Source of the DNA: Sphingobacteriaceae bacterium
GTDB taxonomy: Bacteria > Bacteroidota > Bacteroidia > Sphingobacteriales > Sphingobacteriaceae
DNA: 50,324 nt
Assembly: GCA_014380615.1 (NCBI GenBank)
Contig: JACMJM010000061.1
Span: 1 to 50,324 of the forward strand
Direction of reading: 5' to 3'
The position numbers and the translations under genes are program-made. A model generated the notes under the pieces. It had not been told where the DNA came from. It worked only from the letters and a program-made list of their open reading frames with translations, and searched no databases. Shown in pieces: positions 20,048 through 29,659 of this stretch (position 1 is its first letter; each line of letters opens with the position of its first letter).

Positions 20048-22267
20048 TTAAAATATTATCTCTATTGCAAGCGGCTTACCGGACACCCTTTTTATAGATA
20101 CAAAACCGTCTTTATACTCATATTTAATAAGCCTGTTACCCGCTTTTATTACTGAGGGCTTGTTTTTCATGAAAATTTTAAGGTTTCCCGGATACGAGAC
20201 AGGAGGTACGGAAACCGAAATTTTACGGGCATCTGTAACAGCCTGTAAAACAATCGCTTTATTTTCCAGGCGAGAATCGATAAAATCAAATTGAGCCGTT
20301 CCCACTCCGGGATAAAAATAAATATCCGCATAATAGTCGCCTGCGCCTGCATTCCAGATTTTTTGATTTCCGGTGTAGATATTTCCTCTTACCTGGAAAG
20401 AATTTGTTTTTATAAAGACAGGGATATTTTCGAGTGTCGATTCGACTGTTATGGTTTGTTTTCCCTGATAAAGTTTGCCCGAATAGTAATCGATCCATTC
20501 TCCCTCAGGCAAATAAACCCTGCGTCGTCCTTCAGGCGACAAAATCGGTGCCACCAGCAGGGTATTGCCAAAAATATATTCATCCCAGACCGCATGTGTG
20601 TTTTCATCTTCAGGGTAAACCATTCCCAAAGGTTTCATTAAGGGGCCATATTTTGCGGATGAGTTAAGTTGAGAGAAAATGTGCGGCAACCATTCCATCC
20701 GCTGCTCGCAGGCTTTTCTGAAAGCATTTTGTACCGCAATGCTATATTTCCAGGGCGCTCTGTCGGGGCCCCGGCCCAAACCACCGTCTATTTTAATTTC
20801 ATTAATACCATTAAACACACTCCATTGCAGCCATCGAATGTATAAGTCATCTGGAATTACCCCTGTTCCCGAATAACCGGTAGCATCTGTACCCCAATTA
20901 GGGAAACCCATATACGAAACACGCATAGCATTCGCGAGGTTGGCGGCCATCCCGTCCCAACTGGTTCGTACATCCCCTCCCCAAATTCCGCTCAGGTATG
21001 GCTGGGAACCGTGGATTCCTGCTCTTGTAAAGGTAAACTGATCATCGCCCCAGGACGTTCTCAATAAGCTATCAGTAACTTTGGTATACAGGTAAACGTA
21101 TTTGTTGCGCCGCTCAAACTCGGGCGTTTTATCCTTCCAGGGCTCGCCGTGCGGAAACTGCTCATCGGCACGATCCATTTTATGCCCTTTTACTCCGTTA
21201 GAGTATTGATGCTGTTTAAGGCGTTTTCCGAACTCGGCCACACTTGCCGCGTCAGACAGATCCATATAGCCGAAAGAGCCTTCTAACAGGCCGGGGAATT
21301 CTTTATCGGTGAAAGTAGCAGAAGCTATCCAGGTAATAAATTCTAAACCATACTTATTTTTCAATTCCTTAATCCATACTTCGGGGTTGGCGAATTTTGA
21401 GTTAAAATCCATCTTCGACCATTGGTGCCCGCCATTGCTGTAGGGCCTGTCGACCATCAACGTAGTTAAAGGAATTTTCAAATCCGAAAATTTCCTGGCG
21501 TCGTCCAAAATTTCGGGGGCCCCGTTGTTATTTTCGTCGCGCCACACAATGGGCCCGCATGCCCATAAAGGCACAAATTTGGGTTTTCCAATTACCTGGT
21601 AATAGCTCTGATAAATCTTTTGATGATCTCCGGTAAATACATACCAGTCTAATTTACCGGTATCATGAAAAATAGTGGTTTTTCCATTTACGGCCAACTG
21701 ATATCTTCCTCGGGCAAAAGTATTTACAAACGAGGCATAGCCTTTCGGGTTGAAGAAGAATGATGACCAAACCGAGGCGTAGTTCTCAAACAAACGCGCT
21801 GCCTCTCCTATCACTTCCACATCTATAGTCTGCCCGCGCAAGTCGGGAGATTTTTTATTATCGGGATACAAACCCTCCATCAAACCGAAATAATGATCGT
21901 TTTCCTCCGCAAGGTGAAGAGTAAAACTTCTGGCCCATTTTGGATTCATAAAAAAATGAAACACTCCGTTCCGACGGGTTATCGTAAGGTTTTCCGTATA
22001 ATCTCTATCAATATTTATCCGGTAAAACTCGGGCATTTTTTTGTACCGCAACTGAATAATAATACTGTCGGGACTGTTATGCAAAACCGACTGGCTGCTT
22101 TGAGCTATAAAGTTTAAACTAACGGAATCAACCCTTAAAAGAGTTCTGCTTCCGTTAACAATACTGATACTTTTATCTTTAAGTATAACCGATGTTTGAT
22201 CTTGTGCGAATACATTGATCGTGCTTAGAAGCGTAATTATAGAAAAGAAACTTTTTACCCTCATCAT
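20048..22267 (-). CDS. GH31 alpha-glycosidase (739 aa)
   Basis: A GH31 TIM-barrel enzyme with an N-terminal beta-sandwich and C-terminal domains. The nucleophile Asp is D365 in HKMDRADEQF and the acid/base is D432 in SGIWGGDVRTSWDGM. Other family segments are IPLTTLMVDRPYSNGGHQW and EFITWIASATF. The frame opens at 22294, but two adjacent ATGs at 22267/22264 begin a good signal peptide (MMRVKSFFSIITLLSTINVFAQ). The family covers alpha-xylosidases, glucosidases and galactosidases; neighbours (GH97, aldose epimerase) suggest alpha-galactoside or xyloside trimming. It lies downstream of GH97 on the same strand. Confidence 0.9.
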   Translation of the reverse strand: MMRVKSFFSIITLLSTINVFAQDQTSVILKDKSISIVNGSRTLLRVDSVSLNFIAQSSQSVLHNSPDSIIIQLRYKKMPEFYRINIDRDYTENLTITRRNGVFHFFMNPKWARSFTLHLAEENDHYFGLMEGLYPDNKKSPDLRGQTIDVEVIGEAARLFENYASVWSSFFFNPKGYASFVNTFARGRYQLAVNGKTTIFHDTGKLDWYVFTGDHQKIYQSYYQVIGKPKFVPLWACGPIVWRDENNNGAPEILDDARKFSDLKIPLTTLMVDRPYSNGGHQWSKMDFNSKFANPEVWIKELKNKYGLEFITWIASATFTDKEFPGLLEGSFGYMDLSDAASVAEFGKRLKQHQYSNGVKGHKMDRADEQFPHGEPWKDKTPEFERRNKYVYLYTKVTDSLLRTSWGDDQFTFTRAGIHGSQPYLSGIWGGDVRTSWDGMAANLANAMRVSYMGFPNWGTDATGYSGTGVIPDDLYIRWLQWSVFNGINEIKIDGGLGRGPDRAPWKYSIAVQNAFRKACEQRMEWLPHIFSQLNSSAKYGPLMKPLGMVYPEDENTHAVWDEYIFGNTLLVAPILSPEGRRRVYLPEGEWIDYYSGKLYQGKQTITVESTLENIPVFIKTNSFQVRGNIYTGNQKIWNAGAGDYYADIYFYPGVGTAQFDFIDSRLENKAIVLQAVTDARKISVSVPPVSYPGNLKIFMKNKPSVIKAGNRLIKYEYKDGFVSIKRVSGKPLAIEIIF

Positions 22268-22327
22268 ATTTAAAAAAATTACACATAAAACCAAATCTTA
22301 GCCGCTGCACCTCCGCTGTTGATAAAA

Positions 22328-24265
22328 CTAGTTTTTGGTAAATACCATTACAAAGCCTCCGGCAGGATTTACAGATACCTTAGTTTTCTTTCGGGCTATT
22401 ATCGCCCGCTGCTCAAATGTTCTCTCCCCGCCGCCATCGGTTATGATGGTTCCTTTATATTTTTTCAGAAACGAAAGGTTAAGATCCATTATCTTTTTTG
22501 AAGATTCGCCATTGATACCTGCCACGTACCAGTTCTTTCCAGACCGCCGGGCGATAACCACCGATTTTCCCGGAAAACCATCTATAAACTTCACCTCATC
22601 CCAATAAGACGGCAACTTTCTTAAATGCTCCTTCACATAATCGGGTACATGCTTCATACCCTCCGGAGTTTCGGCCAAATGCTGTACTCCCGACAGGAAA
22701 AGAATTGGCAGAGCCAACTCAAACCCGTTAGTTGTTTTACGCTTAATTTTAGGTATATCATGTAGAACCATCGGCGTATAATCCATCGGATCGAACGCGT
22801 TACGAGCAAAAGGGAGAATAGCGCAATGGGTAGGTTGTACGTCCTGATTTTCCTGCTCAAAGGTGGCGAATTCGAACCCTTTGATTGCTTCCATAGATAC
22901 CAGATTAGGATAAGTGCGCTGCAAACCGCGGGGCAAGGTAGAGCCATGGCAATTAACCAACAGATTATGGGCGGCCGCGTCTTTCAAAATATCCACATAA
23001 TACTTCATCATCGATTGTCCGTCGCCTCCGAAAAAGTCTACTTTGATCCCTTTTATGCCTATATCCTGAATGCGCTTAAATTCCCGGACACGTTGTTCAT
23101 GCGTTAAAAGGGCGCTTTTAGGATGATATGGCGTACTATTCCAACTTCCGGCAGAATTATACCACAAAATAAGTCCTACATTTTTACCAGCGGCATAATC
23201 GGCCAGCTCTTTAATTTTATCGTATCCAATGCGCGTATCCCAGTTCACATCTATCAGGCAGTATTCCCATTTCATGTCGGCGGCATAATCGATAAAGCGC
23301 TTCTGCACATCATAAAGAATAGAGTTATCCTTCAAAATAGCCCAGCTCCAAGACGATTTACCCGGTTTAATTACTTGAGCATTCATCTTCACATCCGATG
23401 ATGGCGCAAGGTCTGTACCAAGGGTAGATTCTGTAATAGTTTTTAAGGAACCAACTGTAATTATTCTCCATGGCGAATACCATGGCAATTTTGATTCAGG
23501 ATTTAATGCTCCTCCGGGAAAAACCTCTTCGGGCTGCGGAAAACCAATACTGTACTCACCCTCAGGCGATTCGGCTTTTAGTCTGGTACCACAATAATCG
23601 CCATCGGGAAAGGTTTCGGTAATTAATACCCAGTTTTGTCCTGTGTTAAATAAGGCAGGATACACCCATCCGGCTTTTATGGGAGATGGTGTACCTACAG
23701 GGATATTTTGATGATAATATTCTTCGTAAGAGGGGTGCACTTTTTCCCAGCCAGTTTTGGCGTCAGACATGGGTTGAAGCCATCCTTTTGCCGTCGGATC
23801 AAAATTAAAGGAAGTAATTTCTTCGCTGATTTTTTTTAGACCGGCTGATGTATCGGGGAAAAAGTACCTGAAAGCAACTCCATCATCAGATACTTGAAAT
23901 ATTATATCGAGCAACTTTCCCGAAGGCGTGGTTAAATGAAAAACCTGTTTATTGGCCTTGTAAGTATTAAACCTTCTTTTAGAGGTTAGGAGTTCATAAC
24001 TATTAGTGACCGAAAGTTGAGGCGAGGCTGCGATGGATGAAAATTTTGTAAAATTTTCATCTTGTCTGATTATGCCCAATTTGGAAGTTTCAAGCACAAC
24101 TGCTTTTTTCTTTTGTACCGCATAAACAGCATTACCATTCTCTAACCAAAACTTGAGAGACAGGCTATTGTCGGGGCTTTTAATTACATACTGGCCCGAA
24201 GCGGTTAAAGTACATACTAATACCGCAATGAATACACAGATAAAGTATTTGTTAATCGGTTCCAT
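22328..24265 (-). CDS. GH97 retaining alpha-galactosidase-type enzyme (645 aa)
   Basis: Full GH97 architecture: N-terminal beta-super-sandwich (SPDNSLSLKFWLENGNAVYAV), TIM barrel and C-terminal beta domain. The barrel has D410 in IKGIKVDFFGGDG and E459 in SMEAIKGFE. An Asp nucleophile at this place marks the retaining alpha-galactosidase branch rather than inverting SusB-like alpha-glucosidases. The open frame reaches 24301 but crosses a terminator hairpin; the ATG at 24265 begins a clean signal peptide (MEPINKYFICVFIAVLVCTLTASG). Located between the aldose epimerase and GH31 genes. Confidence 0.92.
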   Translation of the reverse strand: MEPINKYFICVFIAVLVCTLTASGQYVIKSPDNSLSLKFWLENGNAVYAVQKKKAVVLETSKLGIIRQDENFTKFSSIAASPQLSVTNSYELLTSKRRFNTYKANKQVFHLTTPSGKLLDIIFQVSDDGVAFRYFFPDTSAGLKKISEEITSFNFDPTAKGWLQPMSDAKTGWEKVHPSYEEYYHQNIPVGTPSPIKAGWVYPALFNTGQNWVLITETFPDGDYCGTRLKAESPEGEYSIGFPQPEEVFPGGALNPESKLPWYSPWRIITVGSLKTITESTLGTDLAPSSDVKMNAQVIKPGKSSWSWAILKDNSILYDVQKRFIDYAADMKWEYCLIDVNWDTRIGYDKIKELADYAAGKNVGLILWYNSAGSWNSTPYHPKSALLTHEQRVREFKRIQDIGIKGIKVDFFGGDGQSMMKYYVDILKDAAAHNLLVNCHGSTLPRGLQRTYPNLVSMEAIKGFEFATFEQENQDVQPTHCAILPFARNAFDPMDYTPMVLHDIPKIKRKTTNGFELALPILFLSGVQHLAETPEGMKHVPDYVKEHLRKLPSYWDEVKFIDGFPGKSVVIARRSGKNWYVAGINGESSKKIMDLNLSFLKKYKGTIITDGGGERTFEQRAIIARKKTKVSVNPAGGFVMVFTKN

Positions 24266-24276
24266 TTTTTTCTCAT

Positions 24277-24312
24277 AAAAAAAGCTTTTCAGGTCATACA
24301 ATCCTGAAAAGC
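24277..24312 (-). terminator. Intercistronic terminator/attenuator between aldose epimerase and GH97 genes
   Basis: Perfect 10-bp stem GCTTTTCAGG (24284-24293) with CCTGAAAAGC (24303-24312), loop of 9 nt, followed on the minus strand by seven T residues (24283-24277). It ends only 11 bases before the GH97 ATG. Confidence 0.8.
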
Positions 24313-24336
24313 ATTTTTTTAATTATTCATAAAATT

Positions 24337-25512
24337 TTATTGCTGGATAGCGAATTTATAAATGGTTGTAGTTTTATACGTTTCACCTGGTTTTAAAGTG
24401 GTTGTAGGGAAAGCAGGCTTGTTAGGCGAATCGGGAAAATGCTGGGTTTCCAGGCAAAATCCTGTACGGAAAGGATAAGCTTTACCGCCTTTACCAAACT
24501 TATCTACACCCTCCATAAAGTTACCACCGTAAAATTGTATTCCCGGCTCTGTGGTTAAAACCTCCATTGATATTCCGGTTACAGGGCTTGATATTACCGC
24601 TGCCTGTTTCATTGCAGTATCGGCGTTGGTTAACACGAAGTTATGATCGTATCCTTTACCCAGTTTTAATTGCTCGTCTTTGGCTTCTACGCGCTCGCCA
24701 ACTACTGTTGCTTTGGTAAAATCGAAAGGAGTTCCCGCCACGTCTTTAAGTTCGCCGGTAGGAATTAGTGCTGCGTCAACAGGGGTGTATTTAGCGGCAT
24801 TGATTTTTAGGATATGGTTATTGATATCGCCGTTTCCTTCGCCGTTAAGGTTAAAATAGGTATGGTTTGTAAGATTTACCACAGTAGCTTTATCAGTGGT
24901 TGCGGTATAATCGATCTTAAGGCCATTATCATCTGTTAATGAATATACCACCGTTGTAGTCAGATTGCCAGGGTAACCTTCTTCGCCATCTTTTGATACA
25001 TAAGTAAGTTCCAGGGTGTAATCATTCAGCATCTTCGCATCCCACACACGGGTATGAAAACCAGTTGGGCCACCGTGCAAGGCAGCAGGGCCATTGTTCG
25101 CGGCCAGTTTATATTCCGCTCCGTCAATTTTAAATTTAGCGTCACCAATACGATTGCCGTATCTTCCAATCAAGGCACCGAAATAAACACCTTCTTCATT
25201 CTGATAGTTAGACACTTTTTCGTAACCCAGAGCAACATCAGTCATCTTTCCGTCTTTATCAGGAACAATAATACTTACAACCCTACCTCCGTAATTGGTG
25301 ATAGCTACCTGCATATTGTTGCTGTTCTTTAATATAAAAAGGTCTGTTTGTTTACCGTCGATGGTGTCCTGATAATTAGCTTTACTTGGTATCATATTTG
25401 AAATTGAATCTGTACTTGTAGAATCTGAAGTTGTTGAGGCTGTTTGCGACGAATCACACGCCGATAAAGACAGGATGCCCGCGGCTAAAAATAGCACTAA
25501 GTTTGTTTTCAT
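24337..25512 (-). CDS. Aldose 1-epimerase (mutarotase), lipoprotein (391 aa)
   Basis: GalM-type mutarotase interconverting alpha and beta anomers of aldoses such as galactose and arabinose. Motifs in order are NYGGRVVSIIVPD, GRYGNRIGDAKF, the catalytic His region VVNLTNHTYFNLNG, KGYDHNFVL, PGIQFYGGNFM and the catalytic Glu in FCLETQHFPDSPN. The N-terminus MKTNLVLFLAAGILSLSAC has a lipobox at Cys19, so it acts outside the cytoplasm on freshly released sugars. A candidate AraR operator and promoter lie just upstream (25544-25587). A strong terminator follows it. Confidence 0.93.
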   Translation of the reverse strand: MKTNLVLFLAAGILSLSACDSSQTASTTSDSTSTDSISNMIPSKANYQDTIDGKQTDLFILKNSNNMQVAITNYGGRVVSIIVPDKDGKMTDVALGYEKVSNYQNEEGVYFGALIGRYGNRIGDAKFKIDGAEYKLAANNGPAALHGGPTGFHTRVWDAKMLNDYTLELTYVSKDGEEGYPGNLTTTVVYSLTDDNGLKIDYTATTDKATVVNLTNHTYFNLNGEGNGDINNHILKINAAKYTPVDAALIPTGELKDVAGTPFDFTKATVVGERVEAKDEQLKLGKGYDHNFVLTNADTAMKQAAVISSPVTGISMEVLTTEPGIQFYGGNFMEGVDKFGKGGKAYPFRTGFCLETQHFPDSPNKPAFPTTTLKPGETYKTTTIYKFAIQQ

Positions 25513-25543
25513 TTCTAGTTTATTTTGGTTTGGAGATTAAGCT

Positions 25544-25587
25544 CTAAAGTAAATGATTATTTTTAAAATTGTCAACATTACAATTAT
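25544..25587 (-). promoter_or_regulatory. Promoter and candidate AraR operator of the epimerase gene
   Basis: On the minus strand TACTTTAG (25551-25544) is a near-consensus -7 box with TTG (25575-25573) 21 nt upstream. The site ATTGTCAACATTACAATTAT (25568-25587) matches the operator-like site at 40003-40022 at 17 of 20 positions and covers the -33 element, suggesting repression by the Nudix AraR protein. Confidence 0.6.
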
Positions 25588-25699
25588 TTATTTTTGCTGC
25601 GGAAGCCGGTTATAATCATTGATTTGTGTTGTTTTGGATTTTAGGGGTCCACTTTGAAAAATTCAGAAAGTTGTCAAAGTTTCAAAAGGTTTCAGGATA

Positions 25700-28060
25700 C
25701 TATTTCAACAATCTAACATAATAAATTCCTCCGGCAATAGAACCGGGATGGGCCACAAACTTTATCTTCAAAGGCTTTCCGGAAAACTTGCTTACCAGTT
25801 CCTGCGGAAGCTGATAATCGGATTCGATAAATTCATCCTTGCCCGAATCATCTAATCTTACTGTTTGCAAGAGAAAATCGTTAACATAAATATCAAAATT
25901 CCGGTTACTATCCCGTCCATAATAGGCAACCCTGAGTCGCTTCGCTTCCTTAAGCGGATTTTTCAAATCGTAGCTGAACCAGCCTTTTGCATGCCGCCAG
26001 TGCCGGTCTTTAAAAATTCCGGTTTCGGAGTTTTCACTTTGAAAATTATGGTCAGACTCGGGCTGTTGTTCGCCCGGAGCAACCTGATCTATTGTGGCGG
26101 CCTCCAAAGACAGCTTAACGCCTTCCTGCTCACGTATCAGTTTTTGGGAAGATGCTATTTTTTCAAGGGTATTTACAGGCCAGTATAACATGTATCGACT
26201 ATCGTGGATCTGGAAGAAAGGAACCAGTTGAAGATCTTTATATTTTTGCTGATAGATAAGATTCGATGCCTTAAATGTTAATGGCCGCCCTTTTACAGAT
26301 TCAAGAACCGGATTAAAATTGTTCTGAGCCGAGATAATAATTGGCGCATCTTCTAAAGAATACAGCGGCCCGTTGGCGATATGTCCCATGCGGCTGTCAT
26401 CTGCAATTAAACCGTCCATATTTTTCTGACTGGTTGCCGCTGCCAGAACTATTGGCCCATGTACAAACGAAATCCAGGAAGAATTATCCGGCAAAGGCTC
26501 GACTACGGTTTGCATGGGCAGCGAAACCGTAACTATATCACTGTTTTTCCAGGTGCGGTTTATTGATATGTAAGATGAGGCTTGCATTTTATAACTAACA
26601 GGAACATTATTCACTTTTACGATCATCTTTCCCGCCAGCCAGGCCGGGTGGCGCAAGTTTATCGCGAAAGTCATCGGCTTTTTAATTGCTATAGAAATTT
26701 GAGAGGTTTCTTTAAAAGGAAACTCTGTTTTTTGAGTAAGGGTTACCGACTTTTCCTTCCAGTTTAACTGAGAAGACACAAACAGGTTCACAAAAATATC
26801 TTTATCGTTATGCGCATAAATCAACTCTCCGTACTTTCCATGATTTTCTAAACCAGAGCCTACGCAGCACCAGAAACTCTGATCTGTTTTTGAATAAACC
26901 CGGTAATGTTGGGGCCTAATGGGCGTAAAATAAACGAAGCCCCCTTTTTCGGGATGCTGCGAGGAGAGAATGTGATTGTACATGGCCCGCTCATAAAAAT
27001 CAAGGTACCTTGCCTGAGGGTTGTTGAGAAACAAGTGTTTGCTCAGCTTTAACATGTTATAGGTATTGCATGTTTCGGGCCCTTCTTTCGATTCGAGCAT
27101 GGGTATAAAATTGTTTACCGGATTAAAATGCTCTCTAACGCTATTTCCCCCTATAGAAATAGTCCGGTTCTGCACTACCGTTTCCCAAAAGAAATTCGCG
27201 GCATTGGCCCATGATTGGTCGCCCGAAACCTCTGCCACTCGCATAAACCCAATTACTTTCGGAATTTGAGTGTTAGCATGCAAACCGGTGAGTTTATCCT
27301 TATTTCCAAGCAGCGGCTGTAAAATGGTTTGATGTGAAAACTTGCGGGCAAGATCAAGGTATTTTTTATCGCCTGTTATTTCGGCTACATCGGCAAATAC
27401 TTCGTTCATTCCGCCATGTTCGCTGCGCAGCATGGTTTGAATTTGCTCATCAGAAAGTTTAGAGGTAAGGTTAAGGCACCAATCCGACAGTTTAACCAGC
27501 ACATTTTTAGCCTTTTGATTACCTGTTAATACATAAGCATCTACCAAACCCGCATATAGTTTATGGATATTGTACCAGGGAACCCACTTTTTGTTCAGAG
27601 CGAAATTCTCCGCATTAATTTTGCCTCCGGCCACATCGCTCCACATAGCTTTACCTCCCGGAATACCTCCGACATAACCGTTGCCGTTTTTTTCCTGGCA
27701 TGTTTCAATCCAGTCGATCATATAGGTAAGCCGCTTTAGTAATTCCTTATCGCCTGTGGCGGCATACATAAGCGACAGGGCCGAAAGGTAGTGCCCGCCT
27801 ATATGGCCGTCGAGGCCGGTATCTTCCCAGTTGCCGTATTGTTTGGCTTTCGGCTCAAGTCCTGCCTCTTTTAAAAATGGGGCGAGTAACCTATCTGGTT
27901 CAAGAGCTAAAATATATTTCAAATCGGTTTGCTGAGCACGTTTGAAAGGCCCGTCCAACAGCTTCACCGAAGACAAAGGAAAACTTGTTAATGCGGTTTG
28001 CTGGCAATATGCCGCAAACTGATTAAAGATAAAAACAACAAAAAACACAAGCTTCTTCAT
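25700..28060 (-). CDS. GH127/GH146-type beta-L-arabinofuranosidase (786 aa)
   Basis: DUF1680 fold: alpha/alpha barrel plus beta-sandwich domains. The zinc-thiolate catalytic set is visible as E329 and C331 in GPETCNTYNMLKL and C398/C399 in FWCCVGSGLENHGKYG; one of the paired cysteines is the nucleophile in this family. NWEDTGLDGHIGGHYLSA is the conserved N-terminal motif. A C-terminal beta domain (after about 640) follows. The frame opens at 28084, but the ATG at 28060 starts the signal peptide (MKKLVFFVVFIFNQFAAYC). It would release beta-L-arabinofuranose. It directly follows the GH29 gene in the operon. Confidence 0.92.
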   Translation of the reverse strand: MKKLVFFVVFIFNQFAAYCQQTALTSFPLSSVKLLDGPFKRAQQTDLKYILALEPDRLLAPFLKEAGLEPKAKQYGNWEDTGLDGHIGGHYLSALSLMYAATGDKELLKRLTYMIDWIETCQEKNGNGYVGGIPGGKAMWSDVAGGKINAENFALNKKWVPWYNIHKLYAGLVDAYVLTGNQKAKNVLVKLSDWCLNLTSKLSDEQIQTMLRSEHGGMNEVFADVAEITGDKKYLDLARKFSHQTILQPLLGNKDKLTGLHANTQIPKVIGFMRVAEVSGDQSWANAANFFWETVVQNRTISIGGNSVREHFNPVNNFIPMLESKEGPETCNTYNMLKLSKHLFLNNPQARYLDFYERAMYNHILSSQHPEKGGFVYFTPIRPQHYRVYSKTDQSFWCCVGSGLENHGKYGELIYAHNDKDIFVNLFVSSQLNWKEKSVTLTQKTEFPFKETSQISIAIKKPMTFAINLRHPAWLAGKMIVKVNNVPVSYKMQASSYISINRTWKNSDIVTVSLPMQTVVEPLPDNSSWISFVHGPIVLAAATSQKNMDGLIADDSRMGHIANGPLYSLEDAPIIISAQNNFNPVLESVKGRPLTFKASNLIYQQKYKDLQLVPFFQIHDSRYMLYWPVNTLEKIASSQKLIREQEGVKLSLEAATIDQVAPGEQQPESDHNFQSENSETGIFKDRHWRHAKGWFSYDLKNPLKEAKRLRVAYYGRDSNRNFDIYVNDFLLQTVRLDDSGKDEFIESDYQLPQELVSKFSGKPLKIKFVAHPGSIAGGIYYVRLLK

Positions 28061-28084
28061 GCGTACGATAAACTCCTTAATCAA

Positions 28085-29659
28085 TTACTTCTTTGGAGTG
28101 ATTTTCAAAACCACACCATAATCATTTATTTTTTCACCTGGGATCGTTACTGTTAAGCCCGACTCATCTCTTGTATACTTCAACTTTTCATTAGAACCCA
28201 ATAATTCAACTTTTGCGATCTGCTCTTTATAATTAACTGAATTACTGGCAAGGGATTTTACTACGATCTTATTTTCATCCGGCCAGCCCATTGCGGTAAC
28301 ATACAGCACATCTCCCTTTTTATTGAAGCGGATATCCTTAGCCGTCATAGCGGGGCCCATACCTCTCGGAGCATTCGTGCTGTCTTTTGCGGTGGCGTCG
28401 TTTTTAACGGAGGGGCCTTCTCCGAAAATAATCCAGGGACGCGTACCGTAAATACTTTCGCCGTTTACTTTCATCCATTTTTCCATCTCCCTTAAAAAGA
28501 ATATTTCCTTATCATCCAACTGGCCGTTTCCGGGCATCGGAAAGTTTAAAAGAAAAGTTCCGTTTTTACTTACCACATCTACCAGCAGGTTTATTATCGC
28601 CTTAGGTTTACGATATTTATCGTTCAAATAAGTATCGTTGCTATAGTGCCATGTGCCGATGCAAAGATCCTTCTGCCAAACAGTTTTCAACAAATCGGTA
28701 GTCATGTTACGTTCCAGGTCGTTCACTATGGCTTTCTGCTGAAGGGGGCTTAAATCTTTAGAGGTAATTACTCCTTCGAGCTTCCCTTTGTGCCACTGCT
28801 TATTGGCATTAAAAAAGTGGGCCGCGATATTCAAACCTGCGTCGCCAAGCGGTAGCCGGGCATCATCAAAATATAAAAGGTCTGGTTTGTATTTATCTAT
28901 CAGGTCTTTAGTGCGGTTAAAGAATTTTGTTTTATAGGCTTCGTCGGGCTTTTCGCCCGGTATGTGATTTTGTTCGTAAAGGCCCTGCGGATCCATACCC
29001 TCCCACCAGGTTCCCTTACCATCGGCTTTAGTAAGTTTTCCATCATAAGGAATGCCTTTTAAAGGCCCGTCTTTATCACTTCCCTGCGAATCTTCCATCC
29101 AGCTCCATGCTCTTGCGGTGTGTACGCTTACCCCGTAAATCAATCCGGCTTTGCGTGCCAGGTTTGCCCAGATACCCACAATGTCCTTTTTCGGACCAAC
29201 ATTCACCGAATTCCATGGCTGATATTTGGAGTCGTACATATCCATATTATCATGATGATTTGCCATGCTCACAAAGAACTTAGCTCCGGCTTTTTTATAC
29301 AGATCCATTTGATACTCCGGATCCCATTTGTCGGCTTTCCAGGCATTGATTACATCCTTAAAACCAAATTTCGAGGGATGTCCGTATTTAGCAACATGGT
29401 ATTTGTATTGCGCTGAGTTATACTGATACATTCTATTTGCGTACCAATCGCCAAATGCAGGCTCACACTGGGGCCCCCAATGTGCCCAGATTCCAAACTT
29501 AGCGTCACGATACCATTCGGGCAGTTTATAATTCTCCTGAAGAGATTCCCAAGTGGGTTTGAATGGGCCCTTAGCTATCGGATAACTTTGTGCCTGTACT
29601 GAAATTACACCAGCGAAAATGAGTGCGGTTACTAAACTGATTTTTAGGTTCAATGCCAT
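28085..29659 (-). CDS. GH29 alpha-L-fucosidase (524 aa)
   Basis: GH29 catalytic TIM barrel with FGIWAHWGPQCEP near the start, MANHHDNMDMYDS and the nucleophile Asp D265 in LLYFDDARLP. A C-terminal beta domain is present. The N-terminus is a signal peptide (MALNLKISLVTALIFAGVISVQA). It removes terminal alpha-L-fucose (or related L-galactose) in the periplasm. Its ATG overlaps the stop of the upstream GH43 gene (TAATG, 29657-29661), so the two are translationally coupled, and GH127 follows directly. Confidence 0.92.
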   Translation of the reverse strand: MALNLKISLVTALIFAGVISVQAQSYPIAKGPFKPTWESLQENYKLPEWYRDAKFGIWAHWGPQCEPAFGDWYANRMYQYNSAQYKYHVAKYGHPSKFGFKDVINAWKADKWDPEYQMDLYKKAGAKFFVSMANHHDNMDMYDSKYQPWNSVNVGPKKDIVGIWANLARKAGLIYGVSVHTARAWSWMEDSQGSDKDGPLKGIPYDGKLTKADGKGTWWEGMDPQGLYEQNHIPGEKPDEAYKTKFFNRTKDLIDKYKPDLLYFDDARLPLGDAGLNIAAHFFNANKQWHKGKLEGVITSKDLSPLQQKAIVNDLERNMTTDLLKTVWQKDLCIGTWHYSNDTYLNDKYRKPKAIINLLVDVVSKNGTFLLNFPMPGNGQLDDKEIFFLREMEKWMKVNGESIYGTRPWIIFGEGPSVKNDATAKDSTNAPRGMGPAMTAKDIRFNKKGDVLYVTAMGWPDENKIVVKSLASNSVNYKEQIAKVELLGSNEKLKYTRDESGLTVTIPGEKINDYGVVLKITPKK

